Positions 32,029 through 43,504 of a stretch of DNA of 64,000 nucleotides are shown here, piece after piece. A model generated the notes under the pieces. It ran no database searches. It had not been told where the DNA came from and saw only the letters and a list, made by a program, of their open reading frames with translations. The stretch comes from Trichobilharzia szidati. Taxonomy: Eukaryota; Platyhelminthes; Trematoda; Strigeidida; Schistosomatidae. A program made the position numbers and the translations under genes. The stretch is from the NCBI GenBank assembly GCA_944472155.2, contig OX235273.1, positions 103,314,582-103,378,581 on the forward strand, in the 5' to 3' direction. How positions within the stretch are numbered: the stretch's first letter is position 1; each line of letters opens with the position of its first letter.

Positions 32029-33408
32029 ATAACAGATTCCCCACCGCGAGCCTATTCACACAGATTCACCGGTCAACATGAAAATCCAACTGGTGATGAG
32101 ATATCAACACTGGGTTTACAACGTCGATTCAAAGACAATCAGTATACAATGAATGAACAAGGCAAATTGATTAGAGTCAGTGAACAATTCTCCAGCAATC
32201 CTGATGAGAATTTCATCAGTGCCGGATCAATACTCATTTCTATTGTTGCACTCAGTTGTGCAATCATACTAGTTCTTCTAGGGATTACAGTTTATGTTTG
32301 TGGTCGACGAGGATTTCAAAGTCTACGATATCATACTAATAGGAACAATAATCATAATAATAGTAATAATTATCGGACGCAGTATTTAACCCGGAATCCT
32401 AATTCAATCAATAGTTTACATAAGATAACCGATGAAAAAATTCATTGGAAAACAATTTTAAATTCAAACCACAATAGTCATAGTAATATTCATACACCCA
32501 ATTTAACTTTATATCCAAATAGATCAATACTAATCGATAAAGATAGTGGGAATCTCTTACACTGTCATATTGATTCAACAAATAATTCAACAGTCATGAA
32601 TAATGCAGAGGATTATATTGAAGGTCAAACAGAATCAATACGTTTAACACCATTGAATATTATTGAACAAGGTCACGTACAACAGGATAAACATTCTTCT
32701 AATCATGAAGGAGGTTATACAACATTTTTACCACTGTCAGAGCATTCATCCAACTGTTTGACAAATTATACTACTCTGCCATTAGATGAAAAGCACCATT
32801 CAATGTATATCCCATTACAATTTTCCCCCATAATGTTAAATGATCAATTAAAACAAAATTGTGAAAAGTATTGGACATTGAAAGATAGCAATAATAATTA
32901 TTCAGCCTCAGCTGAGAATCAATATGATCAGAGATTAGTTTCATTCATAGCATCGAAAGGATACCAATGTCTACGTCAAGTGCAAAATCAATCGTCGGAG
33001 AATGATAGTAGGGAAGAACAATTTGAGATGAATGACAAATCAATAGACACAACGGTTACAGAGACTAATTGTAATACAACTCATACCACAACTACTATAA
33101 CTACTACTGCTAATAACAATACTAATACTAATGCTCCCGTTGAAACTACTGATATTGTAAATAGTAATATAACAAGTAAAAATACTCCTGCCTATCATAC
33201 ACGATCATTAAAATGTAAAAAATCGGATAAATCGTTACAAATAATGAATGAAATATGTGTACTGCCCGATCATTTGATAGACACGACACATAATGGTCAT
33301 TGTACATTGAACAACAATAGGCATTGTTTAAGTGACAATTCTAGGAGGAGTAATAATTTAAAAAATTCAAAAAGTTGTGAATATATCTGTATACCGCATA
33401 TAAATCAT
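32029..33408 (+). CDS. Protocadherin, transmembrane and cytoplasmic exon (1380 bp)
   Basis: The exon starts ITDSPPRAYSHRF right after the last cadherin repeat. It continues with a membrane-proximal stretch and then a hydrophobic helix of about 25 residues (ISIVALSCAIILVLLGITVYV) followed by CGRRG, the expected stop-transfer signal. The remaining 370 or so residues form a cytoplasmic tail rich in Asn, Thr, Ser and His, with homopolymeric Asn and Thr runs. The acceptor is CGCCTTAG. A strong donor, CAT/GTAAGT, lies at 33409 in phase 0. If it is not used, translation stops after two more codons at 33415-33417, giving a shorter isoform. I end the exon at the donor because the next exon at 39718 fits the same phase. 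Confidence 0.92.
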
Positions 33409-33689
33409 GTAAGTTGAGCAAATGATACATAAATTTATTTGAATTTACTTCTTTTAATTATGTATTTTGTTTTTCGATTTTTGAAGTTGAAAATTTGAGA
33501 CAAGAAGGGGAAGTAAAGAGGGAGAGGGCTCTGGGGATAAAAGTGATCTTAAGGTGTTTTCTTCCTTTCTGTGTAAAAAAAATCGATAAAATACCTTTAG
33601 AAAGGGTAGGGATACAAGTAATTGTCAAATAAATCTACCCCTCACTTGTTCAATCCAAGTTCTCAGCTGATACATCCGCTCCTAATACG

Positions 33690-33890
33690 GATGCTCTGTC
33701 GTTTTGAAACGATAGCTGGCGTTTTCGAGTCACAGTGGGAATGCCGTCTGTCAATTAGGAGGCAGGTACATCCAGCTGACCAGGTAGAATTGGACGGAAT
33801 GTGTATTCTAGATTCTCCTGCTACTCATCATCAATAAGATTACTTCAAGTTACTCCTCAAACATCGTCTAAGTCTCCGCACAGAGGACTA
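33690..33890 (+). repeat. Sm-alpha, sense, decayed
   Basis: It contains 'ggcaggtacatccagctgac' followed by a damaged stem II ('caggtagaattggacgg') and 'tattctagattctcctgcta'. The core begins correctly (CTGAC) but the rest is broken. Confidence 0.55.
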
Positions 33891-33899
33891 ACATTTTGG

Positions 33900-34045
33900 T
33901 TCAATCAGTCAACAGTGGTGAAGAGGTAGAATGCTCGCCATCCTCTCACTTAGTCCGGGGTTCGATCCCCGGCCGACGCACTCCCCAACCTCGCTTAGCT
34001 GGTGATAACCCAGGCAAAGGGGGAGAAGGTGAATTAAAAACAAAT
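33900..34045 (+). repeat. SINE-D 5' part, sense
   Basis: A tRNA-like head 'ggtgaagaggtagaatgctc' and a perfect-looking B box stem 'ccggggttcgatccccgg', followed by 'cgacgcactccccaacctcg'. Confidence 0.65.
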
Positions 34046-34059
34046 AATACCTAATACTT

Positions 34060-34255
34060 ATTGCACTAGAGATGGCTCTTGTGGTCCAAGTTATCGAGTG
34101 GATAGCTCACTGACATTTGAAACGGCGGGTCCTGGGTTTACGTCTAAGTGAGAACACCATCGCTAACTGGGGAATATAGGCAGATCCAGCTGAGTGGTAC
34201 CGAATAAGACGAAGTGCATATCACGGATTTCCCTGCTAGTCACCATTATCCAAAA
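34060..34255 (+). repeat. Sm-alpha, sense, nearly complete but ribozyme decayed
   Basis: The head 'gtggtccaagttatcgagtg' and 'gggtcctgggtttacg' lead into 'gcagatccagctgagtggt', 'aataagacgaagtgc' and 'cctgctagtcaccattatcc'. Confidence 0.6.
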
Positions 34256-34829
34256 TGTATTCATTTCCCTTCTAAAATCCACTCCATTTATTGGATAGAA
34301 CAGAGACAGTCACATTACAGCTTGGTGTTGTCTGAGGTCATGAATGATTTTCTATCATCAACATCAAATATTTCATTTGGCTGTCTTATCAACGTGTTTT
34401 GTCAATTTGTTTCATAAAGGTCGTATATCTGCTGTGCTGTTCACCTACTGTATGCGCGGAAACACCCTGAGATTACTTTTATCCTCACTGAATAAAAGAA
34501 AACTTTCTCAAAAACGATTTAGTTTGATTTTAATGTTTCTGTGCCTCTATAAACCAGCTGATTGGCAAAATTAACCAGTAACGGTCGACCTAGGCGAACG
34601 ACCTAGTCTATGACCTTGAATTAACCAATTAGAATGAAGCACTCTGATTTAGCCGGAGTAAACTAACGCTTTCGTTGGAAAAGTAATTAAAGAAGAGTCA
34701 AAATTTCAGAAGGGTTTCAAAACTCTAAAAAGGAATCCGAGTATTCATTGAAATGACTGCTGTTAAATCTCGCGAGCTAGAGTTAATAAGGTAGAATTTA
34801 CAGTTGAGATTCGGTTTTAGTATCACGAA
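34256..34829. other. Intron stretch, nothing recognised
   Basis: No exon or repeat recognised. Confidence 0.4.
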
Positions 34830-35150
34830 TTGACTTCACTTACTCAGGCATTGAAAACCACCAAGGAGTACTGAACAGCCGTTTCTTCCTTGTTTGAGAC
34901 TCTTCAGTAGTATGCACCTATGACTCAACAGGTATGGAATCCAGGTCTTTCTCAGGTTATAAGGTAAAATCGTTAATCATCCTTCCATTTTAAAGGGAAC
35001 CAATAACTAGCCCATCAGTTCTAACTTCTGCCGATTCGGCATACACATAGAGCAAACGTCAGCCAATGTTATCAATAAGTATCCGTTCACACACACAACT
35101 CGGTGGATCCTTCTGGTCATGACTTCTCAGTAGAACTAGCAGCAAATTCA
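34830..35150 (-). repeat. SINE-B, antisense
   Basis: The family order is visible on the minus strand. The ribozyme-like module (34866-34915) keeps CTGAAGA and GAAA, but the first pair of stem II is G opposite A and the cleavage triplet has changed. Confidence 0.6.
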
Positions 35151-35849
35151 TCCTGTAGTCAGTCATCAATGAACTCCAAGATTAAATCGAATACCATTCG
35201 CTTTATTAATAATAAACTCCACCTCTCCTCTATAGCCACTTTATTACCCAGTGCAAACTCTGATTGGCTGCCTCAAGGTCACTCACTTTCTTACTCACTT
35301 AGGTCATCATTGTTTAATTTGAACATTTTCTTCTTGATTCGGGTTACTGTTTACCGGTTCTTCCAAATCACATATCACACTGTTGGCCAACAGATTCATC
35401 TGAGGAAGAGGAGGATTTAAAATGCAACCTGTGGCTTACTGATTTAATCACTTCTGTTGAAAGTAATAATTGCAGGTCCCGAGATCTAGGTTTCGATACG
35501 ATACATAACTTTTATAGCTGTGTGAGTGTCGTCTACCTGATGTCCTATATCGATGTGGTGAGTTATATATAGAGAGCTACACATTGCTTTATTTAGTCAT
35601 TTTGCTTAAACTAAGATGAAAGGCAGTGTTCAGATATTCAACGATAAAACTTTCTAATCTTATGCCCAATATAATTACCTCCGCAAAACAGTTACTTCAC
35701 AAGTATCATGCTTATTATGGTAACAACTAAATCCCAGTGTTGAGTTCAATAAAATTCAATATAAATAAGAGAAGTGGTTAGCTAATTCCTATTCTGATTT
35801 TCGACTCTTTATTAGTCTCTATACATCAATGAACCTCATCTGGTTTACT
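35151..35849. other. Intron stretch, nothing recognised
   Basis: No exon or repeat recognised. Confidence 0.4.
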
Positions 35850-35984
35850 ACCTCGCTGCGTTTCTAGTCTGATCCAAGCCTCGGTAAAGAGGGAGGGTTG
35901 GACGTGGGGCTAGCGACCCTGCACCACAAAAGCTATCAAACTGCTACAGAAACTTCAACACACAAAAATATATCAAAAATACAA
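35850..35984 (+). repeat. SINE-D body, sense
   Basis: 'ggtaaagagggagggttgg', 'ggggctagcgaccctgcacc' and 'actgctacagaaacttcaac' match the SINE-D body. It lies directly upstream of the RTE element at 35985. Confidence 0.5.
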
Positions 35985-38610
35985 AAACATTTAAAAAACA
36001 AACTTATTCTTCGCTCGAATCGGAGAGGCGAAATGACGCCGCTGGCTGATGAAAGCCTCCGTGAAGCCAGTCAGCCAACCGATTTGTCTTCTCTCGATGA
36101 AAGCAAGAATAAGAATGGGGATATGTAATGTCTGTAGAATGTACGAGACTTGGAAGACTGAATAGGTAGCCAAAGAAATGTGAAGATATGGCATAGAAGT
36201 GCTAGGAATCTGTGAGAGTAGATGGAATGGATGTGGACTGACAAAATTGTCAACTGGTGAGTCAATAACCTACTACAGTCACGACAACCACGAACACATT
36301 GAGGAAGTGAGTGGCTATAATGATGTCACCAGTGGCAGCCAAAGCTCTAATGCAGTGGGAACCAATTTCATCCTGCAGGATCATGACAACAAGATACAAC
36401 TCACAAGCATGGAAGGAAGGTTGCAATTATCCAGCAATATGCACAGTGCTAAAAACAACTCGGAAAAACAAAAGAAGAAGGATTTCTATATACAGCTGCA
36501 AACAGTGATGGACAGCATCCCAAATGTTGACATCAAAATCCTCATGGGCGATATGAATGCCAGTCAAACCGACCTGATAATACAGGAAGAGAACTCATCA
36601 TGGACAGACAGGCTATCACTCGGCAAAATGAATGAGAACGGAGAATTATTCACAGACTTCTGCGCTTTCAATGACCTGGTGATCGGAGGGAGCGTGTGTA
36701 AACACAGGGGTATGCACAAAGCAACATGGATTTCGTCTGATGAACCACATAGACTTCTTCTCAGTGCTGCTCAAGGAAGTGGAGACGCAGCCTGCTGAAC
36801 ACAAAGTTGGGAAGAGAAGTAGATGTGGGCTCGAACCATCATCTAGTTCAAGGAACCTTCAGGCCACTGTAATTCGACTTCAACATTCAGAAACTGAAGG
36901 ACAAAACTACAAGGGACGCCATCATCCTAGATCAGATCAGAGTAAAGTCGGAGATGCTATTGTAAAGCAGACAAGACAGAGGAGACTGAAAGGATTGTTT
37001 ATTTGGTGAAACGTATGGTACATAGCTAAATTTGGAATACCATATTCTAAACCGGCCATTTGCACATCTCCACCACATCCTTGACGAATTGGTCAAATAT
37101 CGTCTCATTCGATAGCTTCTTGGATTCTGCATCATATGGCAACATTCTTCTCATGGTTCTCGTCTTTGATTGCTCTTTTCGGTGTGCCAAACATGTTGTT
37201 ACTTCGTTCCTGATATACTACTTATATCGGATTATAAGTAGCACTCACCACACTATGTGTTATTAACGAGGAGACTTGCGTAGAAGAACATAGGAGCTCT
37301 CTGAAGGCGATATTCAAAGAAACGTGTACAACTGTTTTAGGAAGGAGGAAAAGAGTAGAAAAGTAATGGCTCTCAACTGAATAAAGAAGTGAAGAGTGCA
37401 AGAAAAGACAAAAGACAATTCTACGACACAGTGGCTGGCGGTAACTGAAGCAGAACAGGTAGGCTTCAGGTAAAAGAAATATCAGGACAACATATCACAT
37501 AACCAGGTCTCTATCCCGGGAAGAGATCAACCCAGATGAAGAGACCAATAAAAGATGTTCAAGGGAACTTGATTATCATGCAGGAGTAACAAATAAAACA
37601 ATACGATAATCACTTCAAAGAACTCTTGAATCGACCATCATTTACAACTCGCAGACAATTACCACCGCCACCAGCATGCACAGAACTGCCTGTCAGTGAA
37701 CACCAACCCTCAAACGAAAGCAAAAATCCTGAATGCGATCAAGCTACTGAATTCCAGTCAGGAAGGCAGCAGGACCAGACGGAATTCCTCCCGGAGCACT
37801 GAACACAGAGACTGCGGCAGATGTGCTCACACCATTATTTCAAAAGGTTTGGAGGGAAATAAAGATGCCTACTAAATGGAAGAAACGCTACCTCGTCGAG
37901 CTGCCAAAGAAGGGCAACTTAGGCCTGTGCAAGAACTGGCTGGCATGGAATAAAGCTTTTGTCCACGCGCACCAAGTAAAATACTAAGTTGCATCATCCT
38001 GGAGAGAATAAAAAATGCACTGGATACATAACTCCGCCTCACCGTCTAGAAGAAGCTGACTGGATTCAGAGAAGGCAAATCATGTACTGATCAACTTGAA
38101 ATTCTACCCATCATCAAAGAACAAAGCACAGAATGGCAACTAAATCTCTACCTCAACTTCGTCGACTTCGAAGAGGTCTTCACCAGACAGCGTTGACCGA
38201 GAAGTAGTTTGTAAACTACTTCAACTCTGTGGTGTACCTCAAGTCTTTATCAACCTCATTCAACAGCTGGCTATATGGCAATGCCATATGTCAGGTTATC
38301 CACAAGGGAAAACTCAGAGACGAGCAAGAAAAGGCTTCCTATTATCACTGATCATATTCCTAATTTTGGTGGACTGGATTATGCGAAGGACTGTGCGTCG
38401 AGAGTGAGAAGCCAGAAATAAGTTGGACCCATAAGAAGATTCTAGAAGATCCGGATTCCACAAATGGTATATCTCTAATGTCCTACACACATAAGAAATG
38501 CAGGCGAAAACCAACAAAGTGTCAGGAGAGGCACACAACGAAGACAGTACTCCAGGTGAACACAAAGAAGATAGACGTGGTGAAGATAACCAACCAACAG
38601 CAACGGTAGT
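35985..38610 (+). mobile_element. RTE/SR2-like element, endonuclease plus RT parts, sense
   Basis: The most complete RTE relic by content. 36110-36300 gives NGDM-CNVCRMYETW and VLGICESRWNGCGLTKL, the start of an AP-type endonuclease. 36520-36790 gives IKILMGDMNAS, LGKMNENGELFTDFCAFNDLVIGGS and HKATWISSD, the middle and catalytic end of that domain. After an unrelated-looking block (37003-37265), 37290-38610 covers RT segments including a TGFREGKSCTDQL equivalent and the C-terminal start. Frames are broken throughout. The part from 37308 onwards is duplicated at 55117-56560. Confidence 0.82.
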
Positions 38611-38614
38611 CCAA

Positions 38615-38790
38615 GGTCAATATCAAGTGGTGGGAATCCACATTATGATCAACAATAACCACAAGATATTTTTATTTAGTTGTGTTCTTTGAGATGGTTG
38701 ATTTAACTGCAAAGCTTTCGTCGTCCTTCTAGACAACATCTTCAGTGCAGGTTTTAGTATGAAATCTCCACTGTTTCGACCACATGATAA
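38615..38790 (-). repeat. Repeat F with hammerhead-like module, antisense
   Basis: On the minus strand, CTGCA, then CTGAAGA, then a six-pair stem GTTGTC/GACGAC with a UAGAAG loop, GAAA, GCTT and TGCAG. Stem I is CTGCA/TGCAG. One extra base sits between the core and stem II. It replaces the end of the preceding RTE element. Confidence 0.5.
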
Positions 38791-38799
38791 TCACGGCAG

Positions 38800-38990
38800 A
38801 CAAGGGCAGGTCTTATTAGTCGCTAGTCTGTCATACAGTCTGTCTGTCTATGGCGATAAACACTCCCAACCTCCCCCGTTTACCAGACTTACTACCAGCT
38901 AAGCGAGGTATAGCAGTGCGTCAGCCATGGATCGAACCCTGGACCACTTTTATGGCTAGCCAGTGTTCTACCACTTAACCACCGACTCAG
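38800..38990 (-). repeat. SINE-D, antisense
   Basis: The complement of a B box ('ggatcgaaccctgg') and the tRNA-like head 'ttctaccacttaaccaccg' are clear. It is duplicated at 56740-56930. Confidence 0.65.
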
Positions 38991-39024
38991 AGATCTACAT
39001 GACGTATTTGATATTAGTTTTATT

Positions 39025-39545
39025 ATTATTGATTCCTTAAGTCTCTCACGGGACACAGGTATTCAGAATCATATCTCCAATGTCCTCTGTTTCCTATCAT
39101 CTTCTTTAGTTGTCTCAGCAGCTGAACACAAGCTTCCATTTTCTATTCTCATGACCTTCTCTTGATCACTCTCGGACGTCCAACCAGTAGCTTTCCATCT
39201 GGGTTCCTCCGGGAGTCTAGTATGTGATGTTGGTTGACGCTAATTGTAATTTCTTTTGAATCTTTCTTCAGCAGCAGATTCCCCACTGACTCACTGCACT
39301 CTAAGTGTTTCTTTCTGCTGGCCAATCCTTCTTTTTGGTCATCTAATCTTCAGTATCATACGAAGGCAGTTGTTGATGATAGTCTGTAGTGGTCTGTTGG
39401 AAATACCATTCGTGATGTGTGCACCTAGTCTCTGAGCCATACAGAAGTATTGACTGACCTTCATTTCAACAAGGATTTAACACTAATGAACATCTGTTTC
39501 GCTTTTCCGTTCCACTCCTAGCTGGCTTTGACATTCTCACCCGTT
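39025..39545 (-). mobile_element. RTE fragment, antisense
   Basis: It shares its order of words with the C-terminal RTE region on the minus strand: 'gatcactctcggacgtccaa' complements the GRPRVTW segment, and the 3' terminal area lies at 39030-39075. It is duplicated at 56955-57490. Confidence 0.65.
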
Positions 39546-39717
39546 CTAAATCATATGAATACCAAGAAATGCTCAAGCGGTAAACATTAATAAGATATCC
39601 AAAATTATTTACTATTTCAAAAGACACTCAAATAGTTGAAAAAACTTACACATTCTAATTTCTGTATTGTTATCTTCTTCTTTTTTTCTTGACCTTTCAT
39701 ATCCTCCCTTTTGTAAG

Positions 39718-39823
39718 TCATCATCTCCGCCAGTATCATCGAACAGGAAGAATCGTGATAATACATCGCCAAGATTAGACGCAAATGTTGCCATATTTAC
39801 CAATCCCAATGATACACATAAAG
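39718..39823 (+). CDS. Protocadherin, cytoplasmic exon E, copy 1 (106 bp)
   Basis: It translates as SSSPPVSSNRKNRDNTSPRL followed by DANVAIFTNPNDTHK plus one base. The acceptor is TTTTGTAAG after a pyrimidine tract. The donor is AAAG/GTCAGT. The start phase 0 fits the donor at 33409, and the end phase 1 fits the exon at 44592 (G plus AT makes Asp). A later AG at the end of CCGCCAG is excluded because it leads to stops. It is 106 bp in both copies, with two residue differences (R-K here against K-E in copy 2). Confidence 0.86.
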
Positions 39824-39884
39824 GTCAGTATTGAATTTTGTCTGAATAATTTTGTTTTTCCATCCTTTCATTCAACTTGGATTC

Positions 39885-40140
39885 GATCATGAATTGAACA
39901 TTAGTGAGAAAGTTACTGAAAACTAGAAAGTACCACACAGCTGTTTCGTCTTAGTTTGGGACTCTTCAATAGTATGCACCTGTGATGTGACTGGGGGTGT
40001 TTGGCTGAGACCCTGCAGATTAAGAGAAGAGCAACTTTTCACACAGCCAGTGGATCTACGCCTAACAGTGCATGACTCCTAACTTCTGGGATATGCATCT
40101 CCAATGCTATTGGCTAATATATGTCCTCACACCTGACTTA
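39885..40140 (-). repeat. SINE-B, antisense
   Basis: Family words are present on the minus strand. The ribozyme-like module (39926-39978) has TTGAAGA for the core and keeps GAAA and ACAGCTGT. It is duplicated at 58430-58690. Confidence 0.6.
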
Positions 40141-40224
40141 GTGAACGCCAATAATACATGGTTTCCAGGAACTCGCTGACTGATGTATCTGTCTATAATA
40201 AAGTGTTGAATAATTTAATTGGCT

Positions 40225-40482
40225 TAAATCAACCGAGTCACACATGTCAGGCTCTCAAGTGGAATCCACACTAATGGGAACAGACGAGCTGGAGGTGTGT
40301 TCAAAGGTTACGTGGATAAGATAATGCTAGATTATGTTAGCATGAAGTGAAAGCTAACACGATGCAATAAAGTCAATTAAATTGATCACGGAGGAACTAA
40401 TACGATGAGGATATGACGCGCGGAAGGTCTTTGTTTCACTTGGAATGCATGGGACAGATAATAACAATAACAAGGGTTCATC
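40225..40482 (+). mobile_element. RTE-like 3' end, sense, divergent
   Basis: 'gctctcaagtggaatccaca' corresponds to the ALEWNP segment. The end 'ggtctttgtttcacttggaa' leads into an ATAACAATAAC tail, matching the RTE 3' terminus. The part between is strongly diverged. It is duplicated at 58770-59005. Confidence 0.5.
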
Positions 40483-40739
40483 AAACTACGTCATAATGAC
40501 TTTTTCAAAAGTGATATTTCATTTTATGAAAGCTGAAATGATTGTTCCATAATTCTCCAAGTGTACAGATGCAGAGACTCTTAAAAATAATGGAATTTCA
40601 GTGACCCTTCATGTAATTAAGAACACATGAGCCACAAACACCGATCAAAAATGGATATCTAACCCCTTCATCAAGATGCAGCTAAAGGGAAGGACCGATA
40701 CACCACGAATTCTAGATCTGCTGAATATATAACTAATTG

Positions 40740-41225
40740 TAAATGTGAATTTCAAGGGAGGTTGGTTATCTTAAGCCTTTTGTTGTGAGTAATTCGAAGA
40801 ACATTCTTTGCGGCATCTCTGCGTCTCACCTTCACACATTCTCTTTTTCATCAAAAAATCAAACACAGAATCCTGCTGTCGGTAACTTCAGCGTTCATTT
40901 ACCAATTCACTTGCCCTTATAGAGCCAAGTACATAGGCCTTGCTAACAGTATATTGTCTAGACTCACCCAAAAGTATTCGCCAGCTTGATTTCTCAAAGG
41001 AGAACGTATGATAGTGACTAGTTCAATTCTATAGCAAATTATTACTTCTCGTCACACAGTATTAGCAGAGACCCTTGTCAGTGCTGTTTGAAAAGATTCT
41101 GACTGCATCATTTAGTCGTACGGTTGAAGCTTTAGGAATCCATGTTGAGAAAGCAGAACTTTGTGTTCAGGAAGGTTTTATTCATCCTTGGGAATTTATA
41201 GTTTTCTCTTACTGCTTTCTTGGCT
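40740..41225 (+). mobile_element. Penelope-like linker and GIY-YIG fragment, sense
   Basis: In shifting frames: LNVNFKG-like text near 40740, a linker equivalent near 40800-40880, then the start of the nuclease near 40905 (YQFTCPYRAKYIG), L-RLTQKYSPA and FLKGER. C-terminal words 'LCVQEGFIHPW' follow at about 41160-41205. Stops are frequent. It is duplicated at 59290-59710. Confidence 0.65.
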
Positions 41226-41509
41226 AGCTGTATAGTAAACTCCACGCAGTCCGTCTTATTATTCTCTAGTGTTTTGCATCTCATTTTCAATCCTCTATCC
41301 TCTCATTTCTTATCACAGTTATTTCCAATCGATTATTCGTCCCTTTAACCATGTAATTGTTAAAATTCTCCTGATTAGGTAAAACTATCCATAATTTTTT
41401 CAAATATTACTCTTACTCATACACTCTGACTTATTTTGTAACTAACTGACAATAATCTCTCACCTCAGTTAACACTAGATGTTTAAACTTCTAAATAACT
41501 AACAGTACA

Positions 41510-42640
41510 GATTTGAAGTGAAGTTACGGAAACAAGGGAAAATTCACTGAAACCTTCGAAGGGAAGACAGGGGAAAAGACAGGGATGCCTGCCTTCTGCC
41601 ACCGATGATATTTGTACTTGTGGTGGACTGGATTATGCAGAAAGTTGAGTGTGGGGAGCTAGAAAACAGGAATACATTGGACTCTAGATAATTGAAGATC
41701 TGGATTTCGTGGACGATTCATGCCTAACCTCACATAAATTGGAGAACGTTCAGGAGGAAACTAACAAATTGTCAGAAGAGACAGGTAGCGAAGACAAGAT
41801 TTCAAGTAAACATATAGGAGACAGAGGTTATGATATGAAATTATTATGAGCAATAGTTTGTGCTCGAAACGTTATCAGTTAATATAACTGTACAACACCG
41901 TGTGATTTATTAAAATAAAATCTTATCCATTATGGAGTTATACTCTACCACAGTGCCCAAGTTTTATACTTATATCAAGGAGACAGAGGTGATGAAGATG
42001 ACAAATGACTATCAATGGAATAAATTTGAAAGACAACACTTCCTGAGCACCATCCTTTCAACTACAGGCGAAGGCCGAAATGATGAAGTCAAAATGAGAA
42101 TCTGAAAGGTAAGCAGATCTTTATCATTGTAAAATCAGTTTGGAAATGCTGTGAGGTTAGCACACGGAAGAAAATTAGAATTTATAACACCAGTGTTATT
42201 TCAGATTTCCTATGTGGATCAGTCGTGAAACGCATTTCTAACAGGTTACCGCAGAATTTCATCAACAACTACCCCCACTCTACAATCAGCATCAGATAGC
42301 CAGAAAAGGATTGCAGCAAAAATACTTTGGGAACATAATAAGAACTGATTGCTCAAAAAATATGCCGTAAGAAATGCAGATGGACTTGACAAACTCTAAG
42401 GATACCGTAGGGTGATATCATGCGTCAGGACATCTGTCGAGTAGAACCCGAATGGGAAGCAACGAGTTGAGCGCTGATTCAAGTGTGACATGGAGGAGGT
42501 CATGTGAGGAGGAGATTAAAGACTTTGAGCAATCACGAAACCACCTGATAGGAGTGCTAAGAAAGGTACAATGTAGAGAGTCGCTGCAGAAGCCCTATGC
42601 TCCACTAGGAACCGAGGGGAATAATAATGATAATAGAAAG
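41510..42640 (+). mobile_element. RTE/SR2-like 3' element, sense, interrupted by a small insertion
   Basis: From about 41600 it gives VVDWIMQKV, then LEDLDFVDDSCL (a near-intact FADD-like box, FVDD), and on to the C-terminal CRKKC-W-T and VEPEWEA segments, ending 'gccctatgctccactaggaa' plus AATAATAATGAT. It is duplicated at 60425-61395 without the insertion at 41829-41977. Confidence 0.78.
41829..41977 (+). mobile_element. 149-bp insertion with 13-bp target-site duplication (PLE-related hairpin unit)
   Basis: It is flanked by the perfect direct repeat AGGAGACAGAGGT (41816-41828 and 41978-41990). The duplicated region near 60695 has only one copy of this word and no insert. The insert contains GAGC/GCTC arms directly followed by GAAA and the hairpin CAGTTA-ATA-TAACTG, which differs from the copy at 21.7 kb by paired changes. 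It behaves as a tiny independent mobile unit, probably moved by a PLE. Confidence 0.8.
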
Positions 42641-43059
42641 CAGATTTCTTCTCTGAATAATGCCTTATTAATTACATGAAATGGGGATTTTCAATACCAT
42701 TGAAGATATAGCCTTCATGCTTTAGCAGAACAAGATTTCCCAGAGATTTTACACTTCTCTAACTGTAATGGGTATTTTCCAATAACCTAAAGTAAAACGC
42801 ATGATTCCCAAAGGACGGTGAAGTCTAAAAACAAAATTTCAAACGCCCTAACCGTTGATATTGATTATGGATGGATTGTGTGTTAAAGATTCTCCCGCTT
42901 ATTTGTTTAAATTAATAATGAAACCTAAAACAGCAGAAGAGACTGTGAGCATTACGAAGACAATGCGCTAAAGACATCTCATTTTAGTTTAGAAATGTTA
43001 GTTCTCAGGGATATGCTTGATTTGAAGATTGATCACACATTGAGTTTACTTAGTAAACC
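42641..43059. other. Intron stretch, nothing recognised
   Basis: No gene or known repeat. It is present in both duplicate copies (second copy at about 61400-61735). Confidence 0.4.
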
Positions 43060-43300
43060 TCTTAAATGTAAGGCGTCTTCGACAGTTGTTCCACCTTCGT
43101 TTGCAACTCGTCAGCAATATTCATCCTTTAGGGGACAAGGCGAGCTTGTCGATTTCTGAACGACTGGCATACCAATTCTAGCTTCTTCCACCTCGCGACA
43201 TCTACAGCGCTACAGTTAATCACTGTCAACGTTGAGTATTTTTCCTCACACTTCACATGGTAGACCCCCTGGTCGTAACTTCCCAAGAGAGCTTCCAGTA
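43060..43300 (-). repeat. SINE-B 5' and tRNA-like part, antisense
   Basis: 'acaaggcgagcttgtcgatt', 'ccaattctagcttcttccac' and 'gaccccctggtcgtaacttc' follow the SINE-B 5' half on the minus strand. Most of it is missing from copy 2 of the duplication. Confidence 0.5.
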
Positions 43301-43504
43301 ACTATATCCAGTGGTCAGTCACTGGGAGTAAATGCTCTCACTAATCACAAGGTTAATCACCAGAACAGTGGAAACAACAATAGTAAGGGCAAGTGAAAAC
43401 AAGAGAGAAAAAAGGATGAACTGTTGAGAATTTCATGTCATCTCAATCAATCAATCAATAATGTCAACTTATTTGCAAATATGCTTACTTTCGTGATTAC
43501 TATT

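Noticed and set aside
33910..33985. tRNA-gene-like sequence with a perfect B box stem
   Set aside because: It has no full cloverleaf with a matching acceptor stem and continues into the SINE-D body, so it is a SINE head, not a tRNA gene. The same holds for the other B-box hits.
36199..36798. A 199-codon open frame considered as a host gene
   Set aside because: It matches the AP-endonuclease part of an RTE retrotransposon (GDMNAS, GKMNENGELF, HKATWISSD) and its frame is broken on both sides.
39718..39733. Alternative acceptor for exon E after CCGCCAG (exon starting near 39734)
   Set aside because: From the phase-0 donor at 33409 it would lead to a stop within the exon, while the upstream AG at 39717 keeps the frame in both copies.
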